Shown: piece by piece, positions 22,548-35,576 of the stretch
Numbering within the stretch: the first letter of the stretch is position 1
How the letters are laid out: each line of letters begins with the position of its first letter
Assembly: GCF_002575655.3 (NCBI RefSeq)
Contig: NC_053039.3
Location: 237,438,622-237,502,621, forward strand
DNA: 64,000 nt
Origin: Aegilops tauschii subsp. strangulata
Taxonomy: Eukaryota > Streptophyta > Magnoliopsida > Poales > Poaceae
Direction: 5' to 3'
The notes under the pieces: generated by a model
What the model was told of the DNA's origin: nothing
Database searches by the model: none
Seen by the model: the letters and a program-made list of their open reading frames with translations, nothing else
Translations under genes and position numbers: made by a program

Positions 22548-23735
22548 TGTCGGTGTACAAAAGGAGGGGCTCTCCTTTTGACCCCTTTACTTGTGCACGG
22601 GCAGTCAGAGCCGCGCCCGCGGCCACACTTAATAAAGCAGAGGGGGGAAGCCGGAGGGAAACCGAAGCACAAGGCAAACAAAGCAACGCCGAGACCAGAA
22701 GCATAAAAGAGCAAAGGGGCGAGGTGGACTCCCCCGGCAAGACCCTTGCCGGGGCGGCCTCCGCGGCCCCGGCAAGAGCCTTGCCGGGGCAGCTTGCCCA
22801 ACGCCAGCAGAGCGAGCCACCCTTGAGCCCAAAGGTTCCAAACGCCGCCAACAACTATACTGGAACTAGGGCTCGGGAGGCACCTCTATGGTGGCATGCA
22901 GATCTTTGTGAAGATCATAAATACATAGGATCAGACGAGGACCAGAAGACGACGACCCTCGGCGGGATTCTAGCTAAGGAAATCCACAAGATCCCCGGTA
23001 AGCGCCTTGCCGGGGACGACCGCAGCGCCACGGCAAGACCCTTGTCGGTCCCCCCGGCAAGACCCTTGCCGAGGGCATCAGTAGGGCCACAGCCAGGCCC
23101 GCACCTGCCAAGACTCCACCGCCGTCCACAAGCAGCTGTTAGCTCAACCAGCTGGGCAGGCACCTGCGTGGCGACGGGCGGCCTCTACACCGACTCAGCA
23201 AGCACCTGCGTGGTGGCATGCAGATCTTCGTGAAGGCCCTACCACCACGCCACCTTAGCAGCCTGCCTGCCTACATGGCGCAGCGCACATCGCTGGCCTG
23301 GGCGCGTGTTGAAGCGAGGCAGAGCGACGACGGACAGGACGGGCCTCGTTCCCGTCCCGATAAAGCTAATGGACACCTAAGTAGCGCATTTAATGCGCTT
23401 TGTCCCGTAATGCCGGGCGATAAGCTCGCGCACTGTACACCTTTCCACCTCCTGTGTGGCACTGTGGCAACCCCTTTTCAACTATAAAAGGAGGCCTGAG
23501 GCATACCGGAGAGGGAGTCGGCTCTTTGGAACTACGCTGCCACCGTAGCTAGTTCGAGAGCTCAAGAACACTCTGAAATACACACCAAAGCAGGACTAGG
23601 GTATTACGCATCCTCGCGGCCCGAACCTGGGTAAACGATCTTTGTGCTAGCTCCTAAACCTGCTCTTGTCACAACCCCGCGCCCGCCAACCGTAGAAGGG
23701 ATTCCAGTGATCCCATAGGTGTCGTTTCCCCGACA
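22548..23735 (+). repeat. Gypsy 1 5' LTR
   Basis: It begins TGTCGGTGTACAAAAG and ends TTTCCCCGACA, with TGTCGG/CCGACA as terminal inverted words. A TATA box (AACTATAAAAGG) lies at about 23480. It is followed by TCTTTGGCGCGCTAGGTAGG, the position of the primer-binding site. Confidence 0.9.
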
Positions 23736-23809
23736 TCTTTGGCGCGCTAGGTAGGGGGCGCAGTTGTGAGAATCTGGTCTAGCAGTTAGCCTAGCAGTTC
23801 TTCATCGCC

Positions 23810-26230
23810 ATGGCTCCCAAGAAGAAGACGATCACGGTGATCGGCTTGTCGGGAGCCGAACGGCCCGTGCTAGTGCGGGCGAGCAGCGGGCCGGTCGCGG
23901 ACTGAACCCGAACCACGGCCCGCGAGGACCAGCATCGCTCTGGCAGTCAGAGCCTGGCAAGCGGCGTCGTTCGTGCGCCAGACGACGGGCCGCACACCGC
24001 CAAATCCAAACACGGGGCTGGGCCCCCCGCAGGCAGCGCGGGGCTCTCCAGGGGTGTCGCTGTGCCACCTACGGGTGGCGCAACAACCTCCAAGACGCCT
24101 ACGCCGGCACCCAGAATGCACTCTTCCCAGGGTGTGTGCGACGAGCAGCGCCACCACGCTGGAGACCCCGGCCGCCGCCGTGGGAAGAGTCATGTGCATC
24201 ATCTGCGAGACGAAGGAGGCCAGCATGCCCGCCGAAGTGCTGGCGAAAATGGCACGCAGCCGCTGGGCCGTGATAGAGCTCCTTCTAACATGGTTAGAAG
24301 TCGAAGCGCGCCATGGTCCACGCAGCTCTCGCCGCCACCCACGCCAGCAGAAGCTTTGGCGCGCGCGCAGCTACTCCTCGACTTCCCTCCTGCTGCGGAA
24401 AAGCTCGATGAGTGGAGGGCCACCATCCGGAGCCTTGTCGGCGTCGCCAATCGAGACAAGCCATGGCCGGCGGGGCCCTCAGGCCGGCGCTCCGTCGAAC
24501 CACCGCATGCCAGCGGTGGAGGGGACAGAGGTGCTGCGGCCACGGTGCACTCTCCTCCTCCACGCCAGCCACCGCGGGTGTCGATCCGTCGTGTTGACGC
24601 TTGTGATAACATTTTCATAGCGTCGTCCAACCCACGGACCCACCGCGACCAGCGCCAAGTTCTTTGGGAGCGAGCTCATGACGACGTTCGAACCACCATC
24701 GAGCGCCGGCGCGATACACGCCACCAGTCAGATAGGCGGGCGGGGCCCGCTATGGACCACCCACCACCGGGAGGCTTCGGCGGCCTACCTTACGAGGTGG
24801 GTTTCCCGACCTTTACCCGTGAGCTGCGGCAGTTGCAGTGGCCATCCCAACGTACGTTCAAGCCCGACGTCGGCGAAATGTACAACGGCAAGACCCACCC
24901 GTCGGAGTTCCTTAGCATCTACACCATCGCGATGCAAGCCGCTGGAGCTCGCGAAACGACAAGGTGCTTGCCAATTACTCCCCATTGGCCCTGAAACCCA
25001 ATGTCATGTCTTGGTTGATGCACTTGCCGGCGGATTCCATTTCTTCTTGGTCGGATCTGTGTCATGAGTTTCTTGGTGCCTTCACCGGAGGCCACCAAGC
25101 TCATGGCCAGGCAAGTGATTTGCACATCATTCCCCAGAAGGAAGGTGAAAACCTGTGCAAGTACATACAGAGGTTCAGCTGGGTGCAATACAACATCCCA
25201 GATGTTCATCCTGCCGCCGTGATCAGCGCGTTCCATCAGAATGTGCGCAACCGCAAGATGCGTGAAGAGCTGGCGATGAACAAGGTCCAGGATGTGGCCG
25301 AACTCTATGTTCTGGCTGATAGATGCGCTCGGGCTGAAGAGGGGAGGAAGTACCCCGGCGTGGAAACCGACTCTACCGACGAAGACACCACCGCCCCGAC
25401 GAAGAAGGGTCGGCGTCGCAACAGGAAACGCAAGGGAAAGGTCGTGCTTGCCGCCAAGGGATCCGACGACACCGGTGCTGCCAAGAAGGCCAAGGCAGAA
25501 GACCCCGGCAAGGAGATTGCCGGGTGCACCGCTTGCCGGGCCTTGGCGGCTGCCGACAAGCCAGGAGGCTCCGATAAGCAATACTGCAAGATCCACCGCA
25601 CCAAGGGCCACGACCTCCAGAACTGCCGACAAGTCGAGCTGCTTGCTGAGAAGCAAAAGGCCGAGTATGAGAGGCGAGACAAGGAGAAGGGTCAGGATGG
25701 TGCCGAAGGATCCGGCAAAAAGCATGGCGGCCAAGGAGGCCGCCGCGGGAAGGATAACCAACAAGAGAGGCCCGCTCGGGGCCGCGACAAGAAGCAGGAA
25801 GATGACGATCATGACGAGGACGACGAGTCTGGTGAGCAAGAGTTTCAGAAGGCTACGGAGGCCATGTGCGTTGATGGTGGCGCCTTGCTGCACACTTCTC
25901 ACCACCAGCTCAAGCAGTGGGCGCGTGAGATCACAGCAGCGGAGTCATCGTTCGACGCTCAGAAGCCGCTGAAGTGGTCCAGCACGCCCGTCATTTTTGG
26001 CGCCGAGGATCACCCTGATCGCACAACTGCGGTTGGGTGTTTGCCGTTGTTGGTTTCACCAACGATACACAACCTCAAGGTGAACAAGATGCTGGTTGAC
26101 GACGGGGCCGGTCTGAACTTAATCTCACCCGTTGTGATCAAAAGGCTGCAAATTCCTGACGGAGACCTCGAGGAGACGGGCATGTTTCAAGGGGTCAACC
26201 CGGGAAGGAGCCAGCCGAAGGGAAGGTCAC
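23810..26230 (+). pseudogene. Gypsy 1 gag and start of protease, disrupted
   Basis: The ATG at 23810 begins MAPKKKTITVIGLSG. A TGA at 23903 interrupts it, but the frame continues to 24994. A frameshift near 24960 leads to the next open frame (24964-26241). The capsid-like part includes FPTFTRELRQLQWPSQR and SSWSDLCHEFLGAF. A zinc knuckle of the CX2HX4HX4C type reads YCKIHRTKGHDLQNCRQ. The protease motif is VDDGAGLNLIS at about 26095-26127, with D-D-G in place of the more usual D-G-G or D-S/T-G. Another frameshift near 26220 joins it to the next segment. The protein would coat and package the element's RNA. Confidence 0.85.
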
Positions 26231-26231
26231 G

Positions 26232-27183
26232 TTGCCTGTGACGTTTGGAGGCGAGTTGAACTACAGGGTGGAGAGGATTGTCTTTGATGTAGCCGAGATC
26301 CCTTTGCCCTACAATGGGATCCTCGGCCGCCCGGCACTAGCCAAGTTTATGGCGGCATCGCATTACGCCTACAACACGCTGAAGATGCCTGGGCCGATGA
26401 CCATCATCACCGTTCCCTGCGACAAGAAGGATGCGTTGATCTGCGACGACCTACTCTACCGGGAAGCAGTTGTAGCAGCTGCCCCCAAGGCACTTGCTCC
26501 TGCCGCTGAAACCCCGGGAGGGAAGAAGAAGACCGGCAAGACCTCTCGCACCCACTCCGGCAAGCGCACCTCTTCGGAGTGTTGTGCTACCGTCGAGGAC
26601 GTGCCAGAGAGCTCCACCGGCAAGAGCAAGAAATCCAGAGCTGCGCCACCAGAGACCAAGAAGGTGTCCGTGAAGGAGGATGGCATGGGAGGGGCTTTCA
26701 CCATAAGCTCCACCCTCGACAGCAAATAGGAAAGCGCGTTCGTCACTTTCCTGCGGGCGAATGTCGATGTGTTTGCATGGCAAGCATCTGACATCCCCGG
26801 CGTTCCCAGGGAAGTGATTGAGCACCATCTTGCTGTCTGCCCCCATGCGCGACCTGTCAAGCAGAAGGTCAGGAAGCAAGCTTTGGAACGCAGGAGTTCA
26901 TCACAGAGGAGATCAGGAAGTTGGAAGCAGCAGGCTTGGTGAGGGGAGTGCTCCATCCGACGTGGTTGGCTAATCCGGTGGTGGTGCGCAAGGCAAACGG
27001 GAAGTGGAGGCTGTGTATTGACTACACATATATCAATAAGGCTTGTCCTAAGGACCCCTTCCCGTTGCCGCGCATTGACCAAATTGTTGACTCCACGGCT
27101 GGGTGTGATCTGTTATCATTCCTCGACGCCTACTCGGGCTACCACCAGATCTTCATGACAAGAGAAGACGAAGAGAAGATAAC
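26232..27183 (+). pseudogene. Gypsy 1 protease end and N-terminal reverse transcriptase
   Basis: Open to 26729 with the conserved post-protease motif NGILGRPALAKFMAA and a lysine-rich linker. After a TAG, the RT N-terminus follows (VFAWQASDIPGVPREVIEHH), with a small frameshift near 26890. Then come LVRGVLHPTWLANPVVVRKA, LCIDYTYINKACPKDPFPLP and FLDAYSGYHQI. The reading stops inside the codons for EKIT, where a 4.2-kb element is inserted with duplication ATAAC. RT continues at 31387. Confidence 0.85.
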
Positions 27184-30100
27184 TGTAACACCCCGCATGT
27201 AACTTTCCATATTTGTAACTCCAACTCTTGCCATTTTCGGCTATGTGTTATGATATTCTCTCCGTGGTCGGGTTTTGTTTTACGTTTTGTTTTTTGTTCA
27301 TGTCATGCATTTCTTATCATGTCATCATGTGCATTGCATTTGCATACGTGTTCGTCTCATGCATCCGAGCATTTTCCCCGTTGTCCGTTTTGCAATCCGG
27401 CACTCCCATCTCCTCCGGCACACCCCTCTTGTTTTCTTTCGTGAGCGGGTGTCAAACGTTCTCGAAATGGACCGAGGCTTGTCAAGTGGCCTTGGTATAC
27501 CACCGGTCAAGTTTCGTTCCATTTGGAGGTCGTTTGGTACTCCAACGGTTAACCGGGTAACCGCAGATGCCTTCTGTGTGTTCCAGTAAAACCCCCCTCT
27601 CTAAACAGCCGAAAACCCACCAAACTCTCTTCCATGCTGTAGGTCGTTCGATCACGATCGTGTGGGCGAAAACCGCACCTCATTTGGACTCTCCTAGCTC
27701 CCTCTACCTATAAATATGTGAGACCCCCGAAATTTTCGCGCAGTCCAAACCCTAGCTCGTTCCCCTCGCGCCGCCGGACGTGTCCGCCGCCGGCCGGACG
27801 CAAACCCGCCGCCGCCCGCAGCCAATCGTGGCCCGCCACGTGGCAGGCGCGCCCGCCGCCGCCTGCGGCCCGGGGAGCCCGCTCCCGGCCCCCGCGGCCC
27901 GCCGCCGCCGCCCCGCGAGCTCCTCCACCGCGCGCCGCCAGCCTCGCCGCTCCGCCGCGCCGGAGTCCGCGCGCCGGCCATCGCCGGCCCCCGCGTCCGC
28001 GCGAAGCTCCGCCGCTGCGCCCGTACGACGCCGCCGCCGCCCGGCGCCTCCTCCTCCGCCGCCGCGCCTCGGCCACTCCGGCCGTCCCCTCGCCGTCCTC
28101 ACGTCTCTCCTCGTCGGCCGCCATCTCCTCCTCTCCCGTCGCCGGCGACGAACTCCCCGATCCAGATCCAAAACTACCGTGGTTGACTTTTCTCTTCGCC
28201 CCTCGTTTTTCACCAAGTCCTTATGATTTCACAGCATGTGCACCTGTTCATCATGTCATAACTCTCTGTATATAGCTCCGTTTCGCGCGTGTAATATGTA
28301 AAATTGTTCGTCTCGTGATGCTCTACATTTTGTTCAATTGCACCATATTCATGAGACGCCATCTTGATGCCCAAATCTCTGTTGCAAGAGTGCTAGTTGC
28401 TGTTATCTGCTGGTTCTTAGCAGAACTTGGAGATTTGTTATTTTTGTATCATTTAATCTGTGCATCTTATGGGCATGAGCTCTACATGTGTTTTGTTGTA
28501 TGCCATGCCATCTTTCCAGTGGTATATGCCATTATTTTTGTGATCTCTGTGGTGACTAGCACAAGCATGCAAACTAGGCCCCGTAATGTTTCTGATTTCA
28601 GGGACTTAGTGAATTCTCCAAGTCTGTCTACTGTTATTTTGTTGCCATGTAAACTTGATGCTACAGAGAGATCCATGCATATCTTAGAGATGTTCATTAA
28701 GGATGTTTTGTAGATATTGTTGTAATTGATGCATTCCTGCCCTTGTTTGCAATTATGGAGTACCATAGAATGATTCAATCTTGCTCTACTTTTGCTATAA
28801 AATATTTCTGGCAGATTCTTAACATGATATGCAATTTTGCCAAGCTTGTTCTAGTTGTCTCATACATGCTATGCTTTTGTTCTTGCCATGGATAGCTTCA
28901 TAAACATGCCATCTTGCTGTAGGTATGCTTGTTTTGTCATGCATTGCCTTGTGGTGAGTGCATCAAGCTCACCAAGATGCCTTCATATTATTGTTTCTGC
29001 CATGCTCTGTTTTCTGCTAAGTCTGAAACCTGATAACGAAACTTGCTATGTTTACAAGGTTGCCGTCATATCTTCTTGTCCTTTTTGGCTTATGGTCAGT
29101 ACGGGACTTTTGTCATATGCATTTAGTAGAACACTACCATGCCTTGTTTTGCTATGTTAAGTTCCTGTAGCATGTCGATTTCGTGCTCTGAACATTGCTA
29201 CCTGATGCTGTTTTCTGCCATGTCCAGTAATTTCACCAAGTCTGTGAACCTGTTATCTTTTGCACTTTTGCCATGCTTGTTTGAGCTTGTTATGTTGTGA
29301 TCTAGCCATAGCTCAGTGTTCATGTTTTGTCAAGCATCTCCTGTAGACTACTGTTATATACTTTGTTGCTATGTTCGAGTGCTGTAGCATTGTTACTTGT
29401 TGCATTTTAAGTGCTATCATGCTGTTAATCGCAGATTCGTGTCATTCTTGTTTTGCTTGCCATTTGCAAACCGTGCATACGTTTCCGGTGATCTTTATAT
29501 CGATTACGACCGAAATCATCTCATCTTTCCAGTGGCATGCTTGGTTTGCCAAGTTACTGCCTTTCTCATCATTTTCCCTCCGGAGCACGCATATGCATCA
29601 CATATCATACATGTTTTGCATCATGTTGCTTGTGCATTTCTCGTGATTGATTGTGGTTCCGTTGCTTGTGTTCTTGTCTTGGGTAGAGCCGGGAGACGAG
29701 TTCGTGAACGAGGAACCTGTTGAGTACGCTTACGAGGATCAAGCTTTCGACAACTCTGAGAACCTTGCAGGCAAGATGACCGCCCCTCGAAATCACTTCT
29801 ATTTTTGCTTTGCTAGTTGTTCGTTCTATTGCCATGCTGCGCTACCTATTATTTGCTATATCATGCCTCCCATATTGCCATGTCAGCCTCTAACCATCCT
29901 TTCCTAGCAATCCGTTGTTTGGCTAAGTTACCGCTTTTGCTCAGCCCTTCTTATAGCGTTGCTAGTTGCAGGTGAAGTTGAAGTTTGTTCCATGTCAGAA
30001 CATGGATATGTTGGGATATCACAATATCTCTTATTTAATTAATGCATCTATATATTTTGGTAAAGGGTGGAAGGCTCGGCCTTATGCCTGGTGTTTTGTT

Positions 30101-31386
30101 CCACTCTTGCCACCCTAGTTTCTGTCTTACCGGTATTATGTTCCTTGAGTTTGCGTTCCTTATGCGGTTGGGTGATTTATGGGACCCCCTTGACAGTTCA
30201 CCTTGAATAAAACTCCTCCAGCAAGGCCCAACCTTGGTTCTACCATTTGCCACCTAAGCCTTTCCCCCGGGTTTTCGCGAGCCCGAGGGTCATCTTATTT
30301 TAACCCCCCGGGCCAGTGCTCCTTCGAGTGTTGGTCCGAACTGAGTAGACTGCGGGGTCCCCTCGTGGAAACTCGAGGTCTGGTTTTACTCGTAGGATGT
30401 CTCATCCGGTGTGCCCTGAGAACGAGATATGTGCAGCTCCTATCGGGATTTGTCGGCGCATCGGGCGGCTTTGCTGGTCTTGTTTTACCATTGTCGAAAT
30501 GTCTTGTAAACCGGGATTCCGAGACTGATCGGGTCTTTCCGGGAGAAGGTTTATCCTTCGTTGACCGTGAGAGCTTATGATGGGCTAAGTTGGGACACCC
30601 CTGCAGGGTATTATCTTTCGAAAGCCGTGCCCACGGTTATGAGGCAGATGGGAATTTGTTAATGTCCGGTTATAGAGAACTTGTCACTTGACCTCGCCTA
30701 AAATACATCAACAGTGTGTGTAGCCGTGATGGTCTCTTCTCGGCGGAGTCCGGGAAGTGAACACGGTCTGAGTTATGAATGACGTAAGTAAGAGTTCAGG
30801 ATCACTTCTTGGTCATTACTAGTCGACGACCGTTCCGTTGCTTCTCTTCTCGCTCTCTTTTGCGTATGTTAGCCACCATATATGCTTATTGCCTGCTGCA
30901 GCTCCACCTCATTACACCATCCTTTCCTATAAGCTTAAATAGTCTTGATCTCGCGGGTGTGAGATTGCTGAGTCCTCGTGACTCACAGATTCTACCAAAA
31001 CAGTTGCAGGTGCCGACGATGCCAGTGCAGATGATGGGATCGATCTCAAGTGGGAGTTCGATGAGGAACGTGGTCGTTACTATGTGTCTTTTCCTGATGA
31101 TCAGTAGTGGAGCCCAGTTGGGACGATCGGGGATCTAGCATTTGGGGTTATCTTATTTTCATTTGGATCTTGACCGTAGTCGGTCTATGTGTGTATTTTG
31201 GATGATGTATGGATTATATTTATGCATTGTGTGAAGTGGCAATTGTAAGCCAACTCTCTATCCCATTCTTGTTCATTACATGGGATTGTGTGAAGATGAC
31301 CATTCTTGCGACAAAACCACAATGCGGTTATGCCTCTAAGTCGTGCCTCGACACGTGGGAGATATAGCCGCATCGTGGGCGTTACA
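27184..31386 (+). mobile_element. 4.2-kb solo-LTR-like element A (LARD-type candidate)
   Basis: It starts TGTAACACCCCGCATGTAAC and ends CGTGGGCGTTACA, with flanking ATAAC on both sides (27179-27183, 31387-31391). TG...CA ends and a 5-bp duplication indicate an LTR, but no second copy of the start exists inside, so this looks like a single very long LTR. Barley Sukkula-type LARDs are known for LTRs above 4 kb, so such a family is a reasonable guess. Contents: a GC-rich stretch (27720-28190), a long T-rich part with recurring 'catgcc' words, and a small spliced ORF (29696-31107). A second copy in reverse is at 47182-51440. Confidence 0.7.
29696..31107 (+). CDS. Small two-exon ORF in solo-LTR-like element A
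   Basis: Exon a (about 29696-29770) encodes [20 protein letters not shown] then DNSENLAG. The donor is AG|GCAAG, a GC-type splice site. Exon b (31010-31107) starts after TTGCAG and encodes [20 protein letters not shown] then [11 protein letters not shown] and a stop. The split glycine codon closes in phase. The same frames, donor and acceptor are kept in the copy at 47463-48891. The upstream exon is not identified; exon a's own acceptor could be TAG at 29693. No known function; highly acidic. This is a predicted structure without transcript support. Confidence 0.4.
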
Positions 31387-34300
31387 ATAACATTCATCAC
31401 CCCATGTGGTACGTATTGCTTTTTACGGATGCCTTTCGGGTTGAAGAGTGCTGGCTCGACGTTCGCAAGGGCGGTCCAAATTGGTTTTGAGCCCCAGCTA
31501 CATAGAAATATGGAAGCTTACATGGATGACATAGTGGTCAAAACCAAGGACAAGGCAACTCTTGTACAAGACTTATAAGAGACGTTTGCCAACCTGCGCA
31601 AGATCAACCTCAAGCTGAACCCTGAGAAGTGTGTCTTCGGCTTTCCGTCCGGCAAACTTCTCGGGTTCTTTGTGTCGCAGCGTGGGATCGAGGCAAACCC
31701 AGACAAGATCAAGGCTATCGAGCAGATTGAGGCGCCAAGCGGATCAAGGATGTGCGTCGGCTCACTGGCTGCGTTGCCGCCATGAGCCGATTCATCTCCA
31801 AGTCTACCGAGCGTGCCCTTCCCTTTTTCAAGATTTTGAAAAGGCGGGCCCAATGGAGTGGACCCCGGAGGCCGAAGCAGCACTGCAGGATCTGAAGAAA
31901 TACGTCTCTTCTACACCGGTATTGGTGGCGCCTAAACCACAAGAGCCGTTGCTGCTGTATCTGGCGGCGAAGAATCAAGTGGTAGCGCCGCACTAGTGGC
32001 GCAGAGGGAGGTCGACGAAGAGGTAGTGGCGACGGCGGGACTGGCGGATGGCAAGCCAGAGATTCCCCCAGCAGGGCCCGATGCCGGCAAGGCAAGGCCC
32101 CCGGTAGAGTCTGACGCCATCGGGACAGGGCCCATGCAATCAAATGAAGGGGTGCAGAAGAAGAAGATGATGCAGCACCCGGTTTACTTTGTCAGCTCCC
32201 TCCTGCAGGGGGCTAGGTCAAGGTACTCTGGTGTGCAGAAATTGCTCTTCGGCCTCCTTATGGCCTCGAGGAAGCTGCGTCACTACTTCCAAGCACACGA
32301 AATCACCGTCGTCACCTGCCTCCCGTTGCAACGGATACTCCACAACCCAGACGCAACCGGAAGGATTGTGGAGTGGGCCTTGGAGTTATCAAGCTTTGGT
32401 TTGAAGTTTGAAAGTACTTCGACAATCCAGAGCAGATTCATGGCGGAGTTCATTGCAGAATAGACCTCAATGCCTGACGAGGAAATCCAGGAGACCACTC
32501 TCCCCGGCAAGGAAGCAAGTCACAACTGGATCATGTACTTTGACGGGGCTTTCTCGCTGCAAGGCGCCGGTGCTGGTGTGCTGCTCGTCGCACCCATCGG
32601 AGAGCACCTCAAGTATGTAATCCAGATGCACTTTCCCAGGGAGATGTCCACCAACAACACTGATGAGTACGAGGGGTTGCTTGCCGGTCTCAGGATCGCG
32701 GTAGACCTCGGGGTTAAAGCTCATCGTCAGGGGTGATTCACAGCTTGTCGTCAGACAAGTCAACAAAGATTATCAGAGCCCGTTGATGGAGGCCTATGTA
32801 GATGAGGTGAGGAAGCTGGAGGAGCGCTTTGACGATATACAAGCGGCGCACGTTCCCCGAGCGGAGAACGACATCGCTGATTACCTGTCAAAGCGCGCTG
32901 CATTCAAGCTACCTGTGGAACCAGGTACTTTTTTGCTTCGGTTAACTCAACCATCCGCCGAACCATCAACGGAGCAGAAAATAGAGGAAATCAAGCCCCG
33001 GCAAGTACTTTCCTGCTGAGCCCCCAGGGGCCGCCGGCAAGGGTGTTGCCGTGGATTCTGAGCGTGCCGAGGAGCGACTGACTCCGGTAGGCCGTCAAGC
33101 CCTGGCCATAGAGACGACTGCTCCCATGGCAGAAGAAATACCTTTGGTCCTTGCCGTCGAGCCTCAGGCTCCGACATGGGCACAACATACCGTCCGATTC
33201 CTCCAAACAGGGGAGCTTCCTGAGGAGCAGGAAGAAGTGGAGAAAGTAGCCCGTTGGTCTGCTATGTATCATTTCATTGATGACGTCCTGTACAGGAAGA
33301 GACCGAACGGTGTGAAATTGAAGTGCATTCCCCGGGAGGAAGGACTGGAGCTGTTGGCGGAGATACACGGAGGCATATGTGGCTCCCACATAGGGTCGAG
33401 GGCCCTTGCGGGCAAGGCGTTCCGGCAGGGTTTCTTCTGGCCCACTACCCTTCAGGATGCAACAGCACTAGTAACCAAGTGTGAAGCGTGTCAGTTCCAT
33501 TCGAAGAAGCTTCATCAACCAGCTCAAGCCTTCAAACAATTCCTCTTTCCTGGCCATTCTTGGTCTGGGGGCTCGACATCCTGGGCCTTTTCCCCCGCAC
33601 TGTCGGGGGCTTTGAGTACTTGTACGTTGCGATCGACAAGTTCACAAAGTGGCCGGAGGTGGAAGCAGTGAGGAAGGTGACAGCACAGTCAGCCGTCAAG
33701 TTCTTCAAGGGGCTAGTGTGCCATTTTGGTGTGCCAAACAGAGTCATCACCGACAACGCACGCAGTTCACAAGACACACCTTCATGCAATACATCCAAGA
33801 CCTCGGCAGCAAGGTCTGTTTCGCTTCCGTGGCACACCCATGGAGCAACGGCTAGGCGGAGAGGGAAAATGCTGAAGTGTTGCGAGGCCTGAGGACAAAG
33901 ACTTTTGACAGGCTGCACAAGAGCGGAAGGCGCTGGATTGATGAGTTGTCGGCGGTTCTTTGGTCTACCAGGACGATGCCAAATCGAGCCACCGGCCAGA
34001 CACCCTTTGCCCTGGTATACGGGGCAGAAGCAGTTCTCCCCACGGAACTCATATACGGGTCACCTCGAGTGCTCGCTTACGACGAGCTTGAGCAAGAGCA
34101 ATTGTGGCAAGATGACACAACGCTCCTTGAGGAAGATCGTCTTCGGGCGGCTGTGAGAGCAGCACCCTACCAACAAGCCTTGCGCCGCTACCATAGCCGC
34201 AGGGTTCATGCTCGAAGTTTTGAGGAAGGCGACCTTGTTCTTCGGCGCGTTCAATCGGCCAAGAATTCCAACAAGTTGACGCCAAAGTGGGAAGGCCCTT

Positions 34301-34515
34301 ATCGGGTAATACGAGTCACCAGGCCCGGTGCAGTCTGCCTGGAGACCGAAGATGCTGTCCCAGTGCACAACTCCTGGAACATCGAACATCTTCGCAAGTT
34401 TTACCCATACGGCGCGGTTGCCGGGCCTCCCGGCAAGCCACCTTTTGTACAAGCTTTGCCGGCAAGGCATGTAACCCTCTGTACAAAGCCAGGCGCAGAC
34501 CCTGAGCATAAATAA
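31387..34515 (+). pseudogene. Gypsy 1 pol: RT remainder, RNase H, integrase
   Basis: RT resumes with FITPCGTYCFLRMPFGLKSA and the active site AYMDDIVVKT (YMDD rather than YVDD). Stops or shifts occur near 31576, 31735 and 31845. The thumb part includes KLLGFFVSQRGIEANPDKIK. RNase H follows a TAG at 32461, with WIMYFDGAFSLQGAGAGVLL and TDEYEGLLAGLRIA; shifts occur near 32735. Integrase shows the zinc-binding pattern EIHGGICGSHIG with CEACQF, the first catalytic Asp in WGLDILG, the second in VITDNA and the Glu in AERENAE after a TAG at 33853. The C-terminal open part ends at 34515. At least six lesions make it inactive. Confidence 0.85.
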
Positions 34516-35576
34516 ATGAAGCGCTGGCGCCCTAAGTTATAGCATGCATGCTAGGTTAAGTCTCTCCCCCGGTTAGGGTTGATAGCGCTTAAGCGGCGAC
34601 TAACCCCTAGCCTAGAGGTCGAGTGTGCGTCTTTCTATCTTCTTTGGTTCGCAGGGCACGTGGACACTTCTGCTGAGCCACTTGGAAGAAAGAGAACGAA
34701 CCGGCACTCCGGCCCCGGCAAGCCAAGACTGCCGGGGGCTGAAGACACAAGGATCCAACCACGGCAAGCCAAGGTTGCTGGGGGCTGCGGATTCAGATAA
34801 GTCTTTCATCCCCTGTTATGCATTTCCGTATGGAACTGAGACATGTGAAACCTCGTTTATATTCTTAAACCACCATGCTCCCCTTTTCCTGTACCCAAGA
34901 GCTATCCCCTGGGTCGGAACTTGGTCGTAGTCGCGGTGGCAAGAAAATGAACGATGGGCCTAACTCTACTTTGCCCCTGCCTCCGCCAAGAGCGTGAGAA
35001 TGGTCGACCGAAGTGGGGGGACGACAAGGCATGTTGCCAGGCGACAATGTTTATCTTAAAAATAACGATGATTCACTCCTTGGCATGGGCCTCGCTCATT
35101 CACAAAGAACCCGACAAGCACCCTTTTTCATTAAAAATGTCCCATACAGGTACAACTCATACGGGATGAAAAACATGAGCAAGGGGATTACAAGTTTTAA
35201 ATCTAACAAGTGCCCGCAGGCTTACAAACTAAAAAAGATAAGATGCCCGTAATCCCTTTCTTGTCCCTCTCCTCAGAAGATGGAACAAGGTAGCAGGAGG
35301 GCGAAAGGAGCGCCTAGGCGAGGTGCGAGAAGCAGAAGGCACCAAGAGAGCATCCCGGTGCCGGGAGAGGAGCTGGAAGATGAGGCAGCGGCCCGACAAT
35401 ACGCGACGAAGGCATTGGTGCCCGCGTACTCTGACTTGACGGCCGCCGCCCGCCTTCTTCGCCTTCTCTGGCCCTCCTACACTAGCTGCCCAAGGAGGCG
35501 ATGGGGAGCACGCCGATGGAGAGCTTGACGAGGAAGGCCCTCGGCAGGGCGCGTGGCCGAGGGAGGGGCGACGCGG
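34516..35576 (+). other. Gypsy 1 spacer between pol and the antisense ORF
   Basis: Repeated CCGGCAAGCCAAG words occur near 34710-34770. No credible coding frame on either strand. It serves as the shared 3' side of the convergent pol and antisense units. Confidence 0.5.

Noticed and set aside
22547..23233. Open frame of 228 codons inside the Gypsy 1 5' LTR (and its copy at 36822-37502)
   Set aside because: It lies entirely in the LTR and is low-complexity (repeated GKTLA-type words from CCGGCAAGACCCTTGCC repeats); no protein motif.
24919..25905. Long minus-strand open frame opposite Gypsy 1 gag
   Set aside because: Shadow of gag: the sense strand has the zinc knuckle and gag motifs, and the antisense translation is featureless.
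27718..28275. GC-rich open frame with Pro/Ala/Arg-rich translation in solo-LTR-like element A
   Set aside because: All frames on both strands are open here because of composition, so no frame is preferred. It may be a 5' leader or first exon but I cannot support a protein.
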